This document shows, one piece after another, positions 1 through 9,351 of a DNA stretch of 64,000 nucleotides (position 1 is the first letter of the stretch; each line of letters starts with the position of its first letter). The notes beneath the pieces are model-generated. The model did not search any database and was not told the origin of the DNA. It saw nothing but the letters and a program-made list of their open reading frames with translations. Source of the stretch: Fusobacterium varium (GTDB lineage Bacteria > Fusobacteriota > Fusobacteriia > Fusobacteriales > Fusobacteriaceae). The position numbers and the translations under genes were made by a program. The stretch is from contig AP017968.1 in NCBI GenBank assembly GCA_002356455.1, positions 930,001 through 994,000 of the forward strand. The letters run 5' to 3'.

Positions 1-164
1 TATCAACTATAATAAATGCAGATAAGATAGTTGTAATGGAAAATGGAGAAATAAAAGAAATAGGAACTCATCAGGAATTACTTGAGTTTAAAGGTTTGTA
101 TAAACACTTTTATGAAATACAATTTGGAAAGAAAGAAAAGACAAAGGAAGAAGTATTGGCATAA
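1..164 (+). CDS. ABC exporter ATPase, C-terminal fragment (partial)
   Basis: The left edge cuts this gene; an open frame from base 3 to the TAA at 162-164 gives the last 53 residues. The sequence [17 protein letters not shown] followed by GTHQELL is the classic end of an ABC nucleotide-binding domain (H-loop region downstream of Walker B, then the conserved G-x-H-x-E-L-L). A short lysine/glutamate-rich tail follows, as in MsbA/LmrA-type fused exporters. The substrate cannot be told from this fragment. It is followed after 33 bp by rph and may be co-transcribed. Confidence 0.8.
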   Translation, partial: STIINADKIVVMENGEIKEIGTHQELLEFKGLYKHFYEIQFGKKEKTKEEVLA

Positions 165-197
165 AAAAATTGACAGATCAAGAGGAGAAATATAATA

Positions 198-962
198 ATG
201 GAAGTTAAAGAAATGATAATAGAGGAAGATTTAAGAACTTTAAAATTAAGAGAAGATGGAAGAAAAATAGACAGTCTTAGAGAAATAAAAATAACAAAAG
301 ATTTTAATCTTTATGCAGAAGGATCAGTTTTAATAGAATTTGGAAATACTAAAGTAATATGTACAGCTTCTGTAAGTGAAAAAGTACCGCCTTTTATGAG
401 AGGGCAAGGAAAAGGATGGCTTACAGCTGAGTATTCTATGATACCTAGAGCTACTGGAGAAAGAAATCAAAGAGAATCAGCAAAAGGAAAGCTTTCTGGA
501 AGAACTATGGAGATACAAAGACTTATAGGAAGAGCTTTGAGAACAGCTGTAGATTTGGATAAATTAGGAGAGAGAACTATAACTATTGACTGTGATGTTA
601 TTCAGGCTGATGGTGGAACTAGAACTACTTCTATATCAGGAGGATTTATAGCTCTTGCTTTAGCTGTAAAAAAACTTATGAAAGAGAGAGTTTTAAGTGT
701 AAATCCAATAGTATCTAATGTAGCTGCTATCAGTGTTGGAATTGTAAGAGGGACTCCTATGCTTGATTTAATGTATACTGAAGATTCTGCTGCTGAAGTA
801 GATATGAATGTAGTAATGAATGGCAAGGGAGAATTTGTAGAGGTACAGGGAACAGGAGAAGAGGCTACTTATACTAGAAAAGAGCTTAATGAACTGATTG
901 ATTTAGCAGAAGTTGGAATAAAAGAGATAATCAGACTTCAAAATGAAGTAATAGGAGAATAG
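198..962 (+). CDS. rph: Ribonuclease PH
   Basis: Phosphorolytic 3'-5' exoribonuclease that trims tRNA 3' ends using phosphate. The 254 residues cover the whole RNase PH fold: phosphate-binding segment [10 protein letters not shown] (about 84-93), RxIGRALR (108-115), the [14 protein letters not shown] block (130-143) and the metal-site segment [10 protein letters not shown]. It carries about 14 more N-terminal residues than usual before the conserved LREDGR; a second ATG at 213 is possible, but the purine-rich GAGGAGA at 180-186 fits 198 better. The rdgB gene starts 5 bp downstream, the common rph-rdgB pairing. Confidence 0.95.
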   Translation: MEVKEMIIEEDLRTLKLREDGRKIDSLREIKITKDFNLYAEGSVLIEFGNTKVICTASVSEKVPPFMRGQGKGWLTAEYSMIPRATGERNQRESAKGKLSGRTMEIQRLIGRALRTAVDLDKLGERTITIDCDVIQADGGTRTTSISGGFIALALAVKKLMKERVLSVNPIVSNVAAISVGIVRGTPMLDLMYTEDSAAEVDMNVVMNGKGEFVEVQGTGEEATYTRKELNELIDLAEVGIKEIIRLQNEVIGE

Positions 963-967
963 ATATT

Positions 968-1558
968 ATGAAAATATTTCTAGCAACAGGAAATAAACAT
1001 AAAATAGAAGAGATAACAGCTATTTTTAAAAATGTAAAAAATATAGAGATACTTTCTATTAAAGATGGAATAAATATACCAGAAGTGATTGAAGATGGAG
1101 ATACTTTTGAAGCAAATTCTGCTAAGAAAGCATTGGAAATAGCAAAATATACTGGAATGATAACAATAGCTGACGATTCAGGATTATGTGTAGATGCTCT
1201 AAATGGAGCACCCGGGGTATACTCAGCTAGATATTCTGGAGAAAATGCAACAGATGATTCAAATAATAAGAAACTGATTAAAGAGCTGCAAGGGAAAGAA
1301 AATAGAAAAGCACACTTTGTTAGTGTGGTTACTTTAGGAAAACCAGATGGAAGAAGTTATTCTTTCAGAGGAGAGGTATCAGGAGAAATAATAGATGAAC
1401 CAAGAGGAGATAAAGGGTTTGGATATGACCCTCATTTCTTTGTAGCTGAATATGGAAAAACACTTGCAGAGATGCCAGATATAAAAAATATAATAAGCCA
1501 TAGAGCTAATGCATTAAAAAAGCTTGAGATAGGGCTGGAATATATATTAAAAGATTAA
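968..1558 (+). CDS. rdgB: XTP/dITP diphosphatase (non-canonical purine NTP pyrophosphatase)
   Basis: House-cleaning enzyme that hydrolyses dITP/XTP/ITP to monophosphates, keeping deaminated purines out of nucleic acids. All Ham1/RdgB motifs are present in 196 residues: TGNKHKIEEI at 7-16, DDSGLCVDALNGAPGVYSAR in the middle (nucleobase and metal site) and GFGYDPHFF near the C-terminus. The length is typical. It lies 5 bp after rph, so the two are one operon; a long nested hairpin follows. Confidence 0.95.
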   Translation: MKIFLATGNKHKIEEITAIFKNVKNIEILSIKDGINIPEVIEDGDTFEANSAKKALEIAKYTGMITIADDSGLCVDALNGAPGVYSARYSGENATDDSNNKKLIKELQGKENRKAHFVSVVTLGKPDGRSYSFRGEVSGEIIDEPRGDKGFGYDPHFFVAEYGKTLAEMPDIKNIISHRANALKKLEIGLEYILKD

Positions 1559-1582
1559 AAAAATAAAATATGTAATAGTAAA

Positions 1583-1662
1583 AAAGACTGATTAAAAAGT
1601 AAAGCAATTTTAGAAAATAAAAAAATTCTAAACTTAAATTTTTACTTAATAAATCAGTCTTT
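1583..1662. terminator. Long nested hairpin / bidirectional terminator after rdgB
   Basis: The outer arms AAAGACTGATT (1583-1593) and AATCAGTCTTT (1652-1662) are perfectly complementary, and two further internal complementary pairs (AAGTAAA with TTTACTT, TTTAGAA with TTCTAAA) nest inside. A T-rich stretch follows. It probably ends the rph-rdgB transcript, but about 80 nt is long for a terminator and it could be a small palindromic repeat element. Confidence 0.6.
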
Positions 1663-1846
1663 AATTTTTAACTTCTGTTTTCATAAGGAGTAATTTATTA
1701 ATTATAAATGAATCTTTATGAATATTCAAAGAATTAAAAAAATAAAATATTATAATTATTTAAATAATAATTGAAGTTTTTTCTTTGATAACTTTATGAT
1801 ATAATAAGCTTAGTGTAAAATTATTTAAAATGCAAAAGGAGAGATA

Positions 1847-3163
1847 ATGAACAGAGGACTTACTCCAAAAAGGATAGTAGAAGAACTTAATAAATATATA
1901 ATATCACAGGAAGAAGCAAAAAAAAATGTTGCTATTTCTTTAAGAAATAGAGATAGAAGAAAAAATATAGAAGATGAGGAATTAAGAAGAGAAATTACTC
2001 CTAAAAATATAATTCTGATGGGGCCAACAGGTGTTGGAAAGACGGAAATAGCAAGAAGAATAGCGAAAATAGCTGATGCCCCGTTTTTAAAGGTAGAAGC
2101 AACTAAATATACTGAAGTAGGATATGTTGGGAAAGATGTAGAGAGTATAATAAAGGACTTAACTTCTCTTACTTACAGAAAAATGAAAGAACAAAAATTT
2201 AATGAATTAAGAGAAGAGGCTTATGAAACAGCATTAGAAAAGGCAGCAAAACTTATAAAGCCATATGATTCTCTTAATGATGAGGAAAAAGCTCAAATCA
2301 TGCAGGATATTGATGAAGGAAAATATGATGATACAGAAGTTGAAATAGAAAAAACTAGAAAGGATTTAGAGCTTCCAATAATAGAGGTTGTATCTGGAAG
2401 TGATGACACTTCTGGAATTGGAAGTATTTTAGATCAGGTAATGGCAGGAGTATCTGGAAAAAGTAAAAAAATGATAACTACTGTAAAAAATGCTATTGGA
2501 ATAATGATGGACGAAGAGGTAGAGAAAAAACTTGATTTAGATTCTTTAAATGAAGAAGTTATAGAAAATGTAGAAAATAATGGAATTATTTTTATTGATG
2601 AAATAGATAAAATAGCTGAAAGAGATGGAGTAGGAAAAGGGGAAGTATCAAGACAGGGAGTACAAAGAGATATTCTTCCAATAGTAGAAGGAAGTACAGT
2701 TATGACAAAATTTGGGCCTGTAAAGACAGATCATATTCTGTTTATTGCAGCTGGAGCTTTTACACAAAGTTCACCATCAGATTTAATGCCTGAATTACAA
2801 GGGAGATTTCCAATAAGAGTAAAATTAAAGAATCTGGAGAGAGAAGATTTTGTAAAAATATTAACAGATGTAGAATATAATCTTCTTGAGCAATATACAG
2901 CAATGCTGGCTACAGATAATGTAGAACTTTCTTTTACAAAAGGGGCTATAGAAAAAATAGCAGATATAACAGCCATAATGAATGAAAAAATAGAAAATAT
3001 AGGAGCTAGAAGGCTTTCTGCAGTAGTGGAAGAATTGCTGAGAGAAGTAATGTATGAAGCTCCATATGAGAAAAAACAAAAAGTCAATATAGATGCCAAC
3101 TTTGTTAAAAAAATATTTAAAAAAGAAAATGAAGAAGAAAATCTAGATAAATATATTCTCTAA
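1847..3163 (+). CDS. hslU: HslU (ClpY), ATPase subunit of the HslVU protease
   Basis: AAA+ unfoldase that feeds proteins to the HslV peptidase. In 438 residues it shows the N-terminal LTPKRIVEELNKYIISQ segment, Walker A GPTGVGKT (59-66), the pore loop GYVG (about 91-94), the intermediate I-domain (about 110-230), Walker B IIFIDEIDKI (about 245-254), sensor 2 IGARR and a C-terminal tail ending KYIL, like the HslV-docking tail of the family. Unusually, hslV is not adjacent: rdgB precedes and a convergent MATE gene follows. The partner is presumably elsewhere in the genome. Confidence 0.95.
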   Translation: MNRGLTPKRIVEELNKYIISQEEAKKNVAISLRNRDRRKNIEDEELRREITPKNIILMGPTGVGKTEIARRIAKIADAPFLKVEATKYTEVGYVGKDVESIIKDLTSLTYRKMKEQKFNELREEAYETALEKAAKLIKPYDSLNDEEKAQIMQDIDEGKYDDTEVEIEKTRKDLELPIIEVVSGSDDTSGIGSILDQVMAGVSGKSKKMITTVKNAIGIMMDEEVEKKLDLDSLNEEVIENVENNGIIFIDEIDKIAERDGVGKGEVSRQGVQRDILPIVEGSTVMTKFGPVKTDHILFIAAGAFTQSSPSDLMPELQGRFPIRVKLKNLEREDFVKILTDVEYNLLEQYTAMLATDNVELSFTKGAIEKIADITAIMNEKIENIGARRLSAVVEELLREVMYEAPYEKKQKVNIDANFVKKIFKKENEEENLDKYIL

Positions 3164-3173
3164 AATAAAAAAG

Positions 3174-3197
3174 AGGATGGGATACCATCCTTTTTTT
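3174..3197. terminator. Bidirectional terminator between hslU and the MATE gene
   Basis: AGGATGG (3174-3180), loop GATA, then CCATCCT (3185-3191) followed by seven T residues; an A-run on the other side lets it work on the minus strand as well. It separates two convergent genes. Confidence 0.85.
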
Positions 3198-3198
3198 G

Positions 3199-4575
3199 TT
3201 ATATTGAATGTTTGTCTTTCTTTATTACTGATACCCATGGAGTCTTTGTAACTATGTAATAAAAAAGAAGACCAGCCACAGTGTTAGAAACTAGATTTCC
3301 CCAGAATACAGAATCAACTCCAAGCCATTTTTTAGTTATTATAATAAAAATATATCTTATCAGCCATACTCTTAAAAGCCCCATGATTAACGGCAGTCTT
3401 GTTCTGCCCAAACCTATAAAAGCACCTTGTGAAACCATAAATAAACCAAAACCTATAATTGAAAAAGTATATATTTTTAATGAATGGTCAGCTAATTTTA
3501 CTATTTCTTCATGATTCTGAAATAATCTTACAAGGAAATTACTGCTTGGGAGAAATATAACAATAAGAATAAAGGAAATAACTAAACTTACCAATGAACC
3601 ATACTTAAAAGATTTTTCAGCATTTTCAGGTTTTTCAGCTCCAATATTCATACTGACCATAGTTGTCACAGTAGTACCAATAGATGATGGAAGAGTAAAA
3701 CACATAGTATTAATATTACTTGCAATAGTCTGAGCTGTGAGAACTATTGCTCCATATTTTTCTACTTCCATATTGATAAGAAAAAATCCAAAGTTTATCA
3801 ATGAATAAGTTACCATAGAGGGAAGAGCTAATATTAAAACCTTTTTCAGCAGAGGAAAATCAGGATAGTACCCTCTCAAAATAAGTTGGGTTTCACTTTT
3901 TTTTACAAATAAATCATAAAACATCCAGATAGCAATAATTATATATGAGCAAAGTGAAGCCATAACAGCTCCAATTATTCCAAGATGAAAAATTGCAAGG
4001 AACAAAGTATTAAATATGATTTTTAACAACAGTAAAATTATTATTCTGATTAAAGTCGCTTCTGGCTGACCAGTGGCATTTTTTATTGCATTATATATTG
4101 CAGCCATAAATAGCAATGGAATAACAATTGAATAAAGACTTAAATAAAGAAAAACCTGATGAGCTATTTCAGGACTTATATTTTGTGATACAATAGAAGC
4201 AAAGATGATAGAAGTAGGAGCAACTAGCAGACCTATAAAAAATGCAAATACCATAATTTGAGTAGAAACTTTTTTTACTTTTTCTAAATCTCCAGTTCCA
4301 TTAATTTGACCAACAATAGCCATAGAAGCTACACCTAATCCCAAAGACAGAGCATTCAGTATATTTATTATAGGCTGTCCAAAACCAACTGCTGCTGCTA
4401 CGAGATATCCTGAGGTATGGTTTAAAAATAATCCATCTGATAATGGTATGAGAGATGAAACCATACCCATTAAAATAGTTGGAAGTGATAAAAAAAGCAG
4501 AGTATTGAGAATATTTCCATTAAGAATCATCTCACGCCTCTTTTGAACATTTGATGATAAGAGACCTATTTTCAT
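3199..4575 (-). CDS. MATE-family multidrug efflux transporter
   Basis: Inner-membrane cation-coupled efflux pump of the MATE family: 458 residues with about 12 hydrophobic segments in two homologous halves, and the family-typical opening LFLSLPTILMGMVSSLIPLSDGLF (about 29-52), where the helix-1 segment precedes a D-x-x-F turn. The start at 4575 is supported by AAGGAGG about 10 nt upstream on the minus strand. It is monocistronic between a terminator and a long hairpin in its 5' leader. The substrate is not predictable from sequence. Confidence 0.88.
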   Translation of the reverse strand: MKIGLLSSNVQKRREMILNGNILNTLLFLSLPTILMGMVSSLIPLSDGLFLNHTSGYLVAAAVGFGQPIINILNALSLGLGVASMAIVGQINGTGDLEKVKKVSTQIMVFAFFIGLLVAPTSIIFASIVSQNISPEIAHQVFLYLSLYSIVIPLLFMAAIYNAIKNATGQPEATLIRIIILLLLKIIFNTLFLAIFHLGIIGAVMASLCSYIIIAIWMFYDLFVKKSETQLILRGYYPDFPLLKKVLILALPSMVTYSLINFGFFLINMEVEKYGAIVLTAQTIASNINTMCFTLPSSIGTTVTTMVSMNIGAEKPENAEKSFKYGSLVSLVISFILIVIFLPSSNFLVRLFQNHEEIVKLADHSLKIYTFSIIGFGLFMVSQGAFIGLGRTRLPLIMGLLRVWLIRYIFIIITKKWLGVDSVFWGNLVSNTVAGLLFYYIVTKTPWVSVIKKDKHSI

Positions 4576-4606
4576 AATGCCATTCCTCCTTAGTGTATTA
4601 CTTTCA

Positions 4607-4686
4607 ATGAAGAATTATAAAAAATAAAAATTTACAGAATAAAAATAGATTTATCTGTAAATTTTTTAATAAAATATATTCTTCAT
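4607..4686. other. Nested hairpin in the 5' region of the MATE gene
   Basis: Outer arms ATGAAGAAT (4607-4615) and ATTCTTCAT (4678-4686) enclose inner arms AAATTTACAGA (4628-4638) and TCTGTAAATTT (4654-4664). The two-level architecture resembles the element at 1583-1662. On the minus strand it sits just upstream of the MATE start, so it could be a leader structure or a palindromic repeat. Confidence 0.45.
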
Positions 4687-4841
4687 GTCAAGGTCATTAT
4701 TTTTTTATTGTAACATATTTTTCCTATAAAAAAAACAAAAGTTATAAATTTTTTTTGAACTTCCTAAATGATTTTTAGGTATTACATTTTTATTGAATTT
4801 ATGTTAAACTTGAGTTGATATTAAAATTAAAATAAGGTGAA

Positions 4842-5612
4842 GTGGATAGTTTGAAGAATGAAAAATTAAAAGGAATATATTTAATTATGCTTATTCTGTT
4901 TATATGGACAGCAGGGTCATATTATAATTTATGGAACAGCTATATAATTCCAGCTCCATCAAAGATAATTGATTCTTTTGTAAAATTGATAGAAAATGGA
5001 AAATTAATAAAACATATAGCCATAAGTTTAAGACGTATATTTATAGGTTTTTCCATCACTGTTTTTTTAGCAGTTCCTTTAGGAATTTTTTTTGGTGCTT
5101 TTACAAATATTTATGTTTATTTTAAACCTGTTTTTGAATTTTTTCGTCATACTCCGCCACTTGCACTTATACCAATGATAATTTTGTGGTTTGGAATAGG
5201 AGAAACTTCTAAAATAGTAATTATAATACTGGCATCGTTTTTTCCAGTATTTTTAAATGTATTAAAAGGAGTAGGAGGCTGTGATAAAAAATATATAGAG
5301 GTAGGAAAAGTTTTTAACTTATCTCAAAAAGATATATTTTTAAAAATAATACTTCCAAATTCAGTTCCAGACATACTGGTAGGATTAAAATTAGGAATAG
5401 GATACAGCTGGAGAGCCATAATTGGAGCTGAACTTATAGCTGCCTCATCAGGAATAGGATATCTTATATTAGATGCTCAGCAGATATCAAGGTCAGATAT
5501 AGTTATGCTGGGGATAATAGTAATAGGAACTTTAGGAATAATAACAGATAATATATTTTCTAAGATTGTTTCTGCTTATATAAAGAGGAAACAGGGTGAT
5601 TACTTTGAATAA
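4842..5612 (+). CDS. NitT/TauT (SsuC/TauC)-type ABC transporter permease
   Basis: Inner-membrane permease with six predicted membrane helices. The cytoplasmic coupling loop CDKKYIEVGKVFNLSQKDIF is followed by LPNSVPDILVGLKLGIGYSW, the EAA-type region of the SsuC/TauC/ThiX family. The start is uncertain: GTG 4842 lies very close to the AAGGTGA at 4834, whereas TTG 4851 has better spacing and gives MKNEKLKG. A weak promoter (TTGAAT 4793, 17 bp, TGATAT 4816) precedes it. It overlaps the ATPase gene by 17 bp and is followed by a binding protein. The substrate is unassigned; sulfonate, taurine, nitrate-like or pyrimidine-precursor ligands are all possible. Confidence 0.88.
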   Translation: MDSLKNEKLKGIYLIMLILFIWTAGSYYNLWNSYIIPAPSKIIDSFVKLIENGKLIKHIAISLRRIFIGFSITVFLAVPLGIFFGAFTNIYVYFKPVFEFFRHTPPLALIPMIILWFGIGETSKIVIIILASFFPVFLNVLKGVGGCDKKYIEVGKVFNLSQKDIFLKIILPNSVPDILVGLKLGIGYSWRAIIGAELIAASSGIGYLILDAQQISRSDIVMLGIIVIGTLGIITDNIFSKIVSAYIKRKQGDYFE

Positions 5613-6315
5613 TATGTATAGTATCTTAAATCTTAAAAAAATATTTGAGATAAATGGAAATAAAAAAATAATATTTGAAAATATGAATTTAGAGATAGAT
5701 AACAGGAAGATAACAATTATTCTTGGAAAAAGTGGATGTGGAAAAACTACACTTTTGAGAATGATAGCTGGACTGGAAGAAATAACAGATGGAAAAATAG
5801 ATTTTTATAATAAAAATGAAGAAAAGTTAAAAGCTAAAATAGGGATGGTCTTTCAGGAAAGCCGTTTAATGCCTTGGCTTACAGTAAAAGAAAATATAGA
5901 AATACATGGAAATAAAATAGATACAGATAAATATTTAAAAATGATATCTTTAGAAGAATTTAAAGATGCTTATCCATCACAATTATCTGGAGGAATGGCT
6001 CAAAGAGTAGCAATAGCGAGGGCTTTGTCATATCAGCCAGATACACTTTTAATGGATGAGCCTTTTTCAGCTTTGGATTATTTTACAAGGGAACAGCTTC
6101 AGAGAGAGATAATAAAAGTATATGAAAAGACTGAAACAGGAATAATTTTTGTCACTCATAATATAGATGAGGCTTTAATGCTTGGTCATAGAATAATAGT
6201 TATAAATGAGGGGAAATTATATAGTTATAACATAGTAAAAAATTTTCCAAGAGATATAGGGGATATGGAACTTATTAATTTAAAAAAAGAAATTTTGAAT
6301 AAAATAAATAATTAA
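5596..6315 (+). CDS. NitT/TauT-type ABC transporter ATP-binding protein
   Basis: Energises the adjacent permease. In 239 residues it has Walker A GKSGCGKTT (44-52), Q-loop VFQES, signature LSGGMAQRVAIARAL, Walker B TLLMDEPFSALD and the switch histidine in IIFVTHNIDEA. This matches SsuB/TauB subunits in length and motif spacing. The start (GTG at 5596 overlapping the permease end, or ATG at 5611) is not certain; translational coupling is likely. It is the middle gene of a permease-ATPase-binding protein operon. Confidence 0.92.
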   Translation: MITLNNMYSILNLKKIFEINGNKKIIFENMNLEIDNRKITIILGKSGCGKTTLLRMIAGLEEITDGKIDFYNKNEEKLKAKIGMVFQESRLMPWLTVKENIEIHGNKIDTDKYLKMISLEEFKDAYPSQLSGGMAQRVAIARALSYQPDTLLMDEPFSALDYFTREQLQREIIKVYEKTETGIIFVTHNIDEALMLGHRIIVINEGKLYSYNIVKNFPRDIGDMELINLKKEILNKINN

Positions 6316-6331
6316 TTAATGGAGGGAAAGA

Positions 6332-7273
6332 ATGTTAAAGAAAATCATTGCAGCAGCTGCAGTAGGAACAGTGCTTCTTATTGCTGGTTGTGGAAAAGAA
6401 AAAACTACTGTACCAAAGGAGATAAATATAACCTATGTAAAATCTCCTTTAAATATACCATCTATTTTAGAAAAAAATAGAGATATGTTTGGAAAAGAAT
6501 TTTCAAAGGATGGAATAGAAGTAAAATTTCATGAGCTTACAACAGGGCCAGAACAAACACAGGCTCTGGCAGCAGGAGAATTAGATTTTCTTCATGCACT
6601 TGGAGGAACATCAGCTATCATAGCAGCTTCAAATGGAGTAGATTTAAAAATAACTAATATTTACAGCAGATCACCAAAAGGATTTATGATTATATCTAAA
6701 TCCTCAGATATAAAAGAGCCAAAAGATTTGGCAGGAAAGAAAGTAGCAGGGCCAAAAGGGACTATACTTCATCAGCTTTTATTAACTTATTTAGGAAAAG
6801 GTAATTTAAAAGTTGATGATATAGAATTTATTAATATGGGACTTCCAGAAGCTATGGCAGCATTGGAAAGCGGAAATGTGGATGCTGTACTTTTAGCAGG
6901 ACCAGTAGCTTTAAAAGCTATTAAAAATGGTGCAAGTGTAGTGACTAATGGAGAAGGACTTGTTGAGGGAATTGTTGTTACTGCTGTAAGTGGAAAGTTT
7001 CTTAAGGAGAATCCACAGCTTGTAGATAGATTTCTTAAAGTAAATGAAGAGGCTGTTAAATTTATAAAAGATGATTTTGAAACTACATTGAAAATAACAG
7101 CAGAGGATATAGGGCTTTCAAATGATGAAGTAATGGAGCTTTACCCATTATATGATTTTAATACTGAAATTAAAGCTTCTGACATAGATGATTTAGTAAA
7201 AACTCAAGATTTCTTAATAGAAAATGGTCTTCAAGAAAAGAAAATAGATATCAATACTATCATAAAAAAATAA
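6332..7273 (+). CDS. NitT/TauT-type substrate-binding lipoprotein
   Basis: Periplasmic ligand-binding subunit of the preceding ABC importer. It begins with a lipoprotein signal peptide, lipobox LLIAGC (Cys20), and continues as a two-lobed SsuA/TauA/ThiY-like fold: NITYVKSPLNIPSILEKNRD near the start, LAAGELDFLHALGG (ligand-cleft loop), then KEPKDLAGKKVAGPKGTILHQLLL and ALESGNVDAVLLAGP. The 313 residues are typical. GGAGGG lies about 8 nt upstream of the ATG. The ligand is not predictable from motifs alone. Confidence 0.9.
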   Translation: MLKKIIAAAAVGTVLLIAGCGKEKTTVPKEINITYVKSPLNIPSILEKNRDMFGKEFSKDGIEVKFHELTTGPEQTQALAAGELDFLHALGGTSAIIAASNGVDLKITNIYSRSPKGFMIISKSSDIKEPKDLAGKKVAGPKGTILHQLLLTYLGKGNLKVDDIEFINMGLPEAMAALESGNVDAVLLAGPVALKAIKNGASVVTNGEGLVEGIVVTAVSGKFLKENPQLVDRFLKVNEEAVKFIKDDFETTLKITAEDIGLSNDEVMELYPLYDFNTEIKASDIDDLVKTQDFLIENGLQEKKIDINTIIKK

Positions 7274-7292
7274 TAACAGAAAAGGGTGGTGG

Positions 7293-7544
7293 TTGGGTGT
7301 GTTGATACTTAAAAGAGGGGAATTTGAAAAAAATCTAAAAAAGAATTTAGAAAGAGCTCATTATGAGGACATAATTATAGAGAATGATTCCTCTAAAACA
7401 ATAGTTATATCATTAGATAAATACATTGAGACAATGAGAGAACTAAAAAAATATAAAGAATATTATCATAAAGATTCAATTAAAAAAGCAGGAAATGCTA
7501 TGAGGAATAACTTTTTTGATATTTTAAAAAAGAAAAGAGCATAG
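7293..7544 (+). CDS. Small protein resembling Phd/YefM-type antitoxins
   Basis: An 83-residue charged protein downstream of the ABC genes. The segment SSKTIVISLDKYIETMRELKKYKEYY is like the end of the DNA-binding fold and following helix of Phd/YefM antitoxins, but the N-terminal half is not a clear match. No toxin gene follows; a terminator comes directly after. The start is non-AUG (TTG 7293 or GTG 7299, with AAGGGTGG upstream). It may be an orphan antitoxin or merely an unrelated small protein. Confidence 0.5.
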   Translation: MGVLILKRGEFEKNLKKNLERAHYEDIIIENDSSKTIVISLDKYIETMRELKKYKEYYHKDSIKKAGNAMRNNFFDILKKKRA

Positions 7545-7559
7545 TTTTTAATCAAAAAA

Positions 7560-7599
7560 GGTCAGTCAAAAATTAATTTATTTGGGCTGGTCTTTTTTT
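7560..7599 (+). terminator. Intrinsic terminator after the ABC operon
   Basis: GGTCAGTC (7560-7567) pairs, with G-U wobbles, with GGCTGGTC (7585-7592), followed by seven T residues. Confidence 0.75.
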
Positions 7600-7834
7600 A
7601 TTATATTTATGTAATATTTGGGTAACAGAGGAAATTTTAAAAATATTGTAATTATTAATAAAGAGGTTAAAAAATAATTGAGCAGCCTGTATAATAACAA
7701 ATTATTAGTGAGATAAAATTCTATACAGAGGTTAAAAATTAAAAGAAAAGGGATAAGAGCTCCGTATAATGATATATCAGAATCTTAAAAATAAAGGAAG
7801 TTCTAAAAGTGAGATACTGCATAAAGGAGTTTTA

Positions 7835-9154
7835 ATGAAGTTAAGTGTAAAAAACAAAAATAAAAAAAGAATTTCTACTGTTAAAAATTTTATAGAAGAT
7901 AACTATAAGCAAGTAGAATATCTTGAAAATATGCCTATTGCTTTTACTGTGTTAAAAGTAGAAATTGATGAAAAAGGTGAGCCATATGATTTAGTATTTG
8001 TATATGCAAATAAGGCTTTAGCGGAGCTTGAAAATACTACAAAAGAAAAATTAATGGGCAGTTCATTTTATAATATATTTAAAAATGGAGATAAAAAATG
8101 GCTGAAATTATATTGGGAAACTGCATATAAGGGAATAACTCAAGAAATAGAAGCGTACAGCAATGAAATAGGAAAATTTCTTTCTATTTCATGTTATCAG
8201 ACAGCTGTGGGGTATTGTGCACAAATATTGAAAGATATATCAGAAGAAAAAAAACTTGAAATAGAAGCAGAAAAAAAGCAAAGACAATTAGATGTAATTT
8301 TAAATAATTCTATTGATATAATGTTTGATTTTGATTTAGAAACTAATACTATTTGTTCAAAACATTGTGGTTCCAGTGAATATAACAGTTTTCCAGACAT
8401 ACCTGGAGCTCCAGATACTTTAGTAGATAAAGGATTATTGGAAAGCCTTGACAGAGATAAAATAAGTGATATGATAGAGAAAATAAGAAAAGGGATGGAT
8501 AAAGCTTCATGTGAAGCTAGAATGAGACCGGAAATAGAAAAGGAGTTTCAATGGTATCAAATAACTTTATCAGCATATAATGAGGTGTATAGCAATAAAA
8601 GGTGTGTAGTAGGTTTTATGAAAAATATAAATGCAGAAACTTTATGCCGAGTACAGCTTCAAATTCAAGCAGACAGCGACAGATTGACTGAATTATACAA
8701 TTCTGGAGCTGGAAAAGACAGAATACAATATCTACTGACATTGAAAAAGAATAATACTTCAAGAAATACTATGTTTATATTTGATTTTGATAATTTTAAA
8801 ATGATAAATGATACCTATGGACATTATGCAGGAGATCAGGCTTTAAAGAAATTTGCAGAAATTTTAAAGAAGGTATTTCGTAAATCTGATGTAATATTCA
8901 GATTAGGAGGAGATGAATTTGCTGCTTTTGCAGAAAATATAGGAAATACAGAATTTGTAAAAGATGTATGTCAGAGAATGTTTCAGCAGCTGCAGGAGAT
9001 AAAAGACATGGAATTTAAAATATCAGTAAGCATAGGGGCTGCTATAACAGATAATAAGAATGTTGATTATTATGATTACTACAGAACAGCAGATAAAGCC
9101 TTATATGAAGTTAAAAGAGATCATAAGAACAATTATAAAATAGTATATTTTTAA
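7835..9154 (+). CDS. PAS-GGDEF diguanylate cyclase
   Basis: Predicted to make cyclic di-GMP from two GTP. From ATG 7835 (AAAGGAG 5-6 nt upstream; an upstream in-frame ATG at 7769 lacks such a site) it is 439 residues. A PAS-like sensor fills about 25-135 (ENMPIAFTVLKVEID, then FVYANKALAELENTT), followed by a second PAS-like region and a C-terminal GGDEF domain: FDFDNFKMINDTYGHYAGDQ, intact GGDEF at 358-362, and an inhibitory I-site RKSD at 349-352, five residues before it. No membrane helix is seen, so it is cytosolic. Monocistronic. Confidence 0.92.
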   Translation: MKLSVKNKNKKRISTVKNFIEDNYKQVEYLENMPIAFTVLKVEIDEKGEPYDLVFVYANKALAELENTTKEKLMGSSFYNIFKNGDKKWLKLYWETAYKGITQEIEAYSNEIGKFLSISCYQTAVGYCAQILKDISEEKKLEIEAEKKQRQLDVILNNSIDIMFDFDLETNTICSKHCGSSEYNSFPDIPGAPDTLVDKGLLESLDRDKISDMIEKIRKGMDKASCEARMRPEIEKEFQWYQITLSAYNEVYSNKRCVVGFMKNINAETLCRVQLQIQADSDRLTELYNSGAGKDRIQYLLTLKKNNTSRNTMFIFDFDNFKMINDTYGHYAGDQALKKFAEILKKVFRKSDVIFRLGGDEFAAFAENIGNTEFVKDVCQRMFQQLQEIKDMEFKISVSIGAAITDNKNVDYYDYYRTADKALYEVKRDHKNNYKIVYF

Positions 9155-9246
9155 ATAAAAATAAAATTTTATTTAAAAATATTTGTTACTAATTTAATTC
9201 ATAAAATATAAAAAAATGAATAATAATAATACTTTCATTGTTATAT

Positions 9247-9291
9247 CTCAGTAATTATAGCAATTAATATTTAACTGTTATAATTACTGAG
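9247..9291. terminator. Hairpin between convergent GGDEF and recJ genes
   Basis: CTCAGTAATTAT (9247-9258) and ATAATTACTGAG (9280-9291) form a perfect 12-bp stem. It lies between two convergent genes, as a shared terminator would, although the T-run is interrupted. Confidence 0.55.
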
Positions 9292-9351
9292 AATTTATTT
9301 TGCTTATTATGGAAATCTTTCTAATTTTTAATTTTTCAATCAATCTTATTT

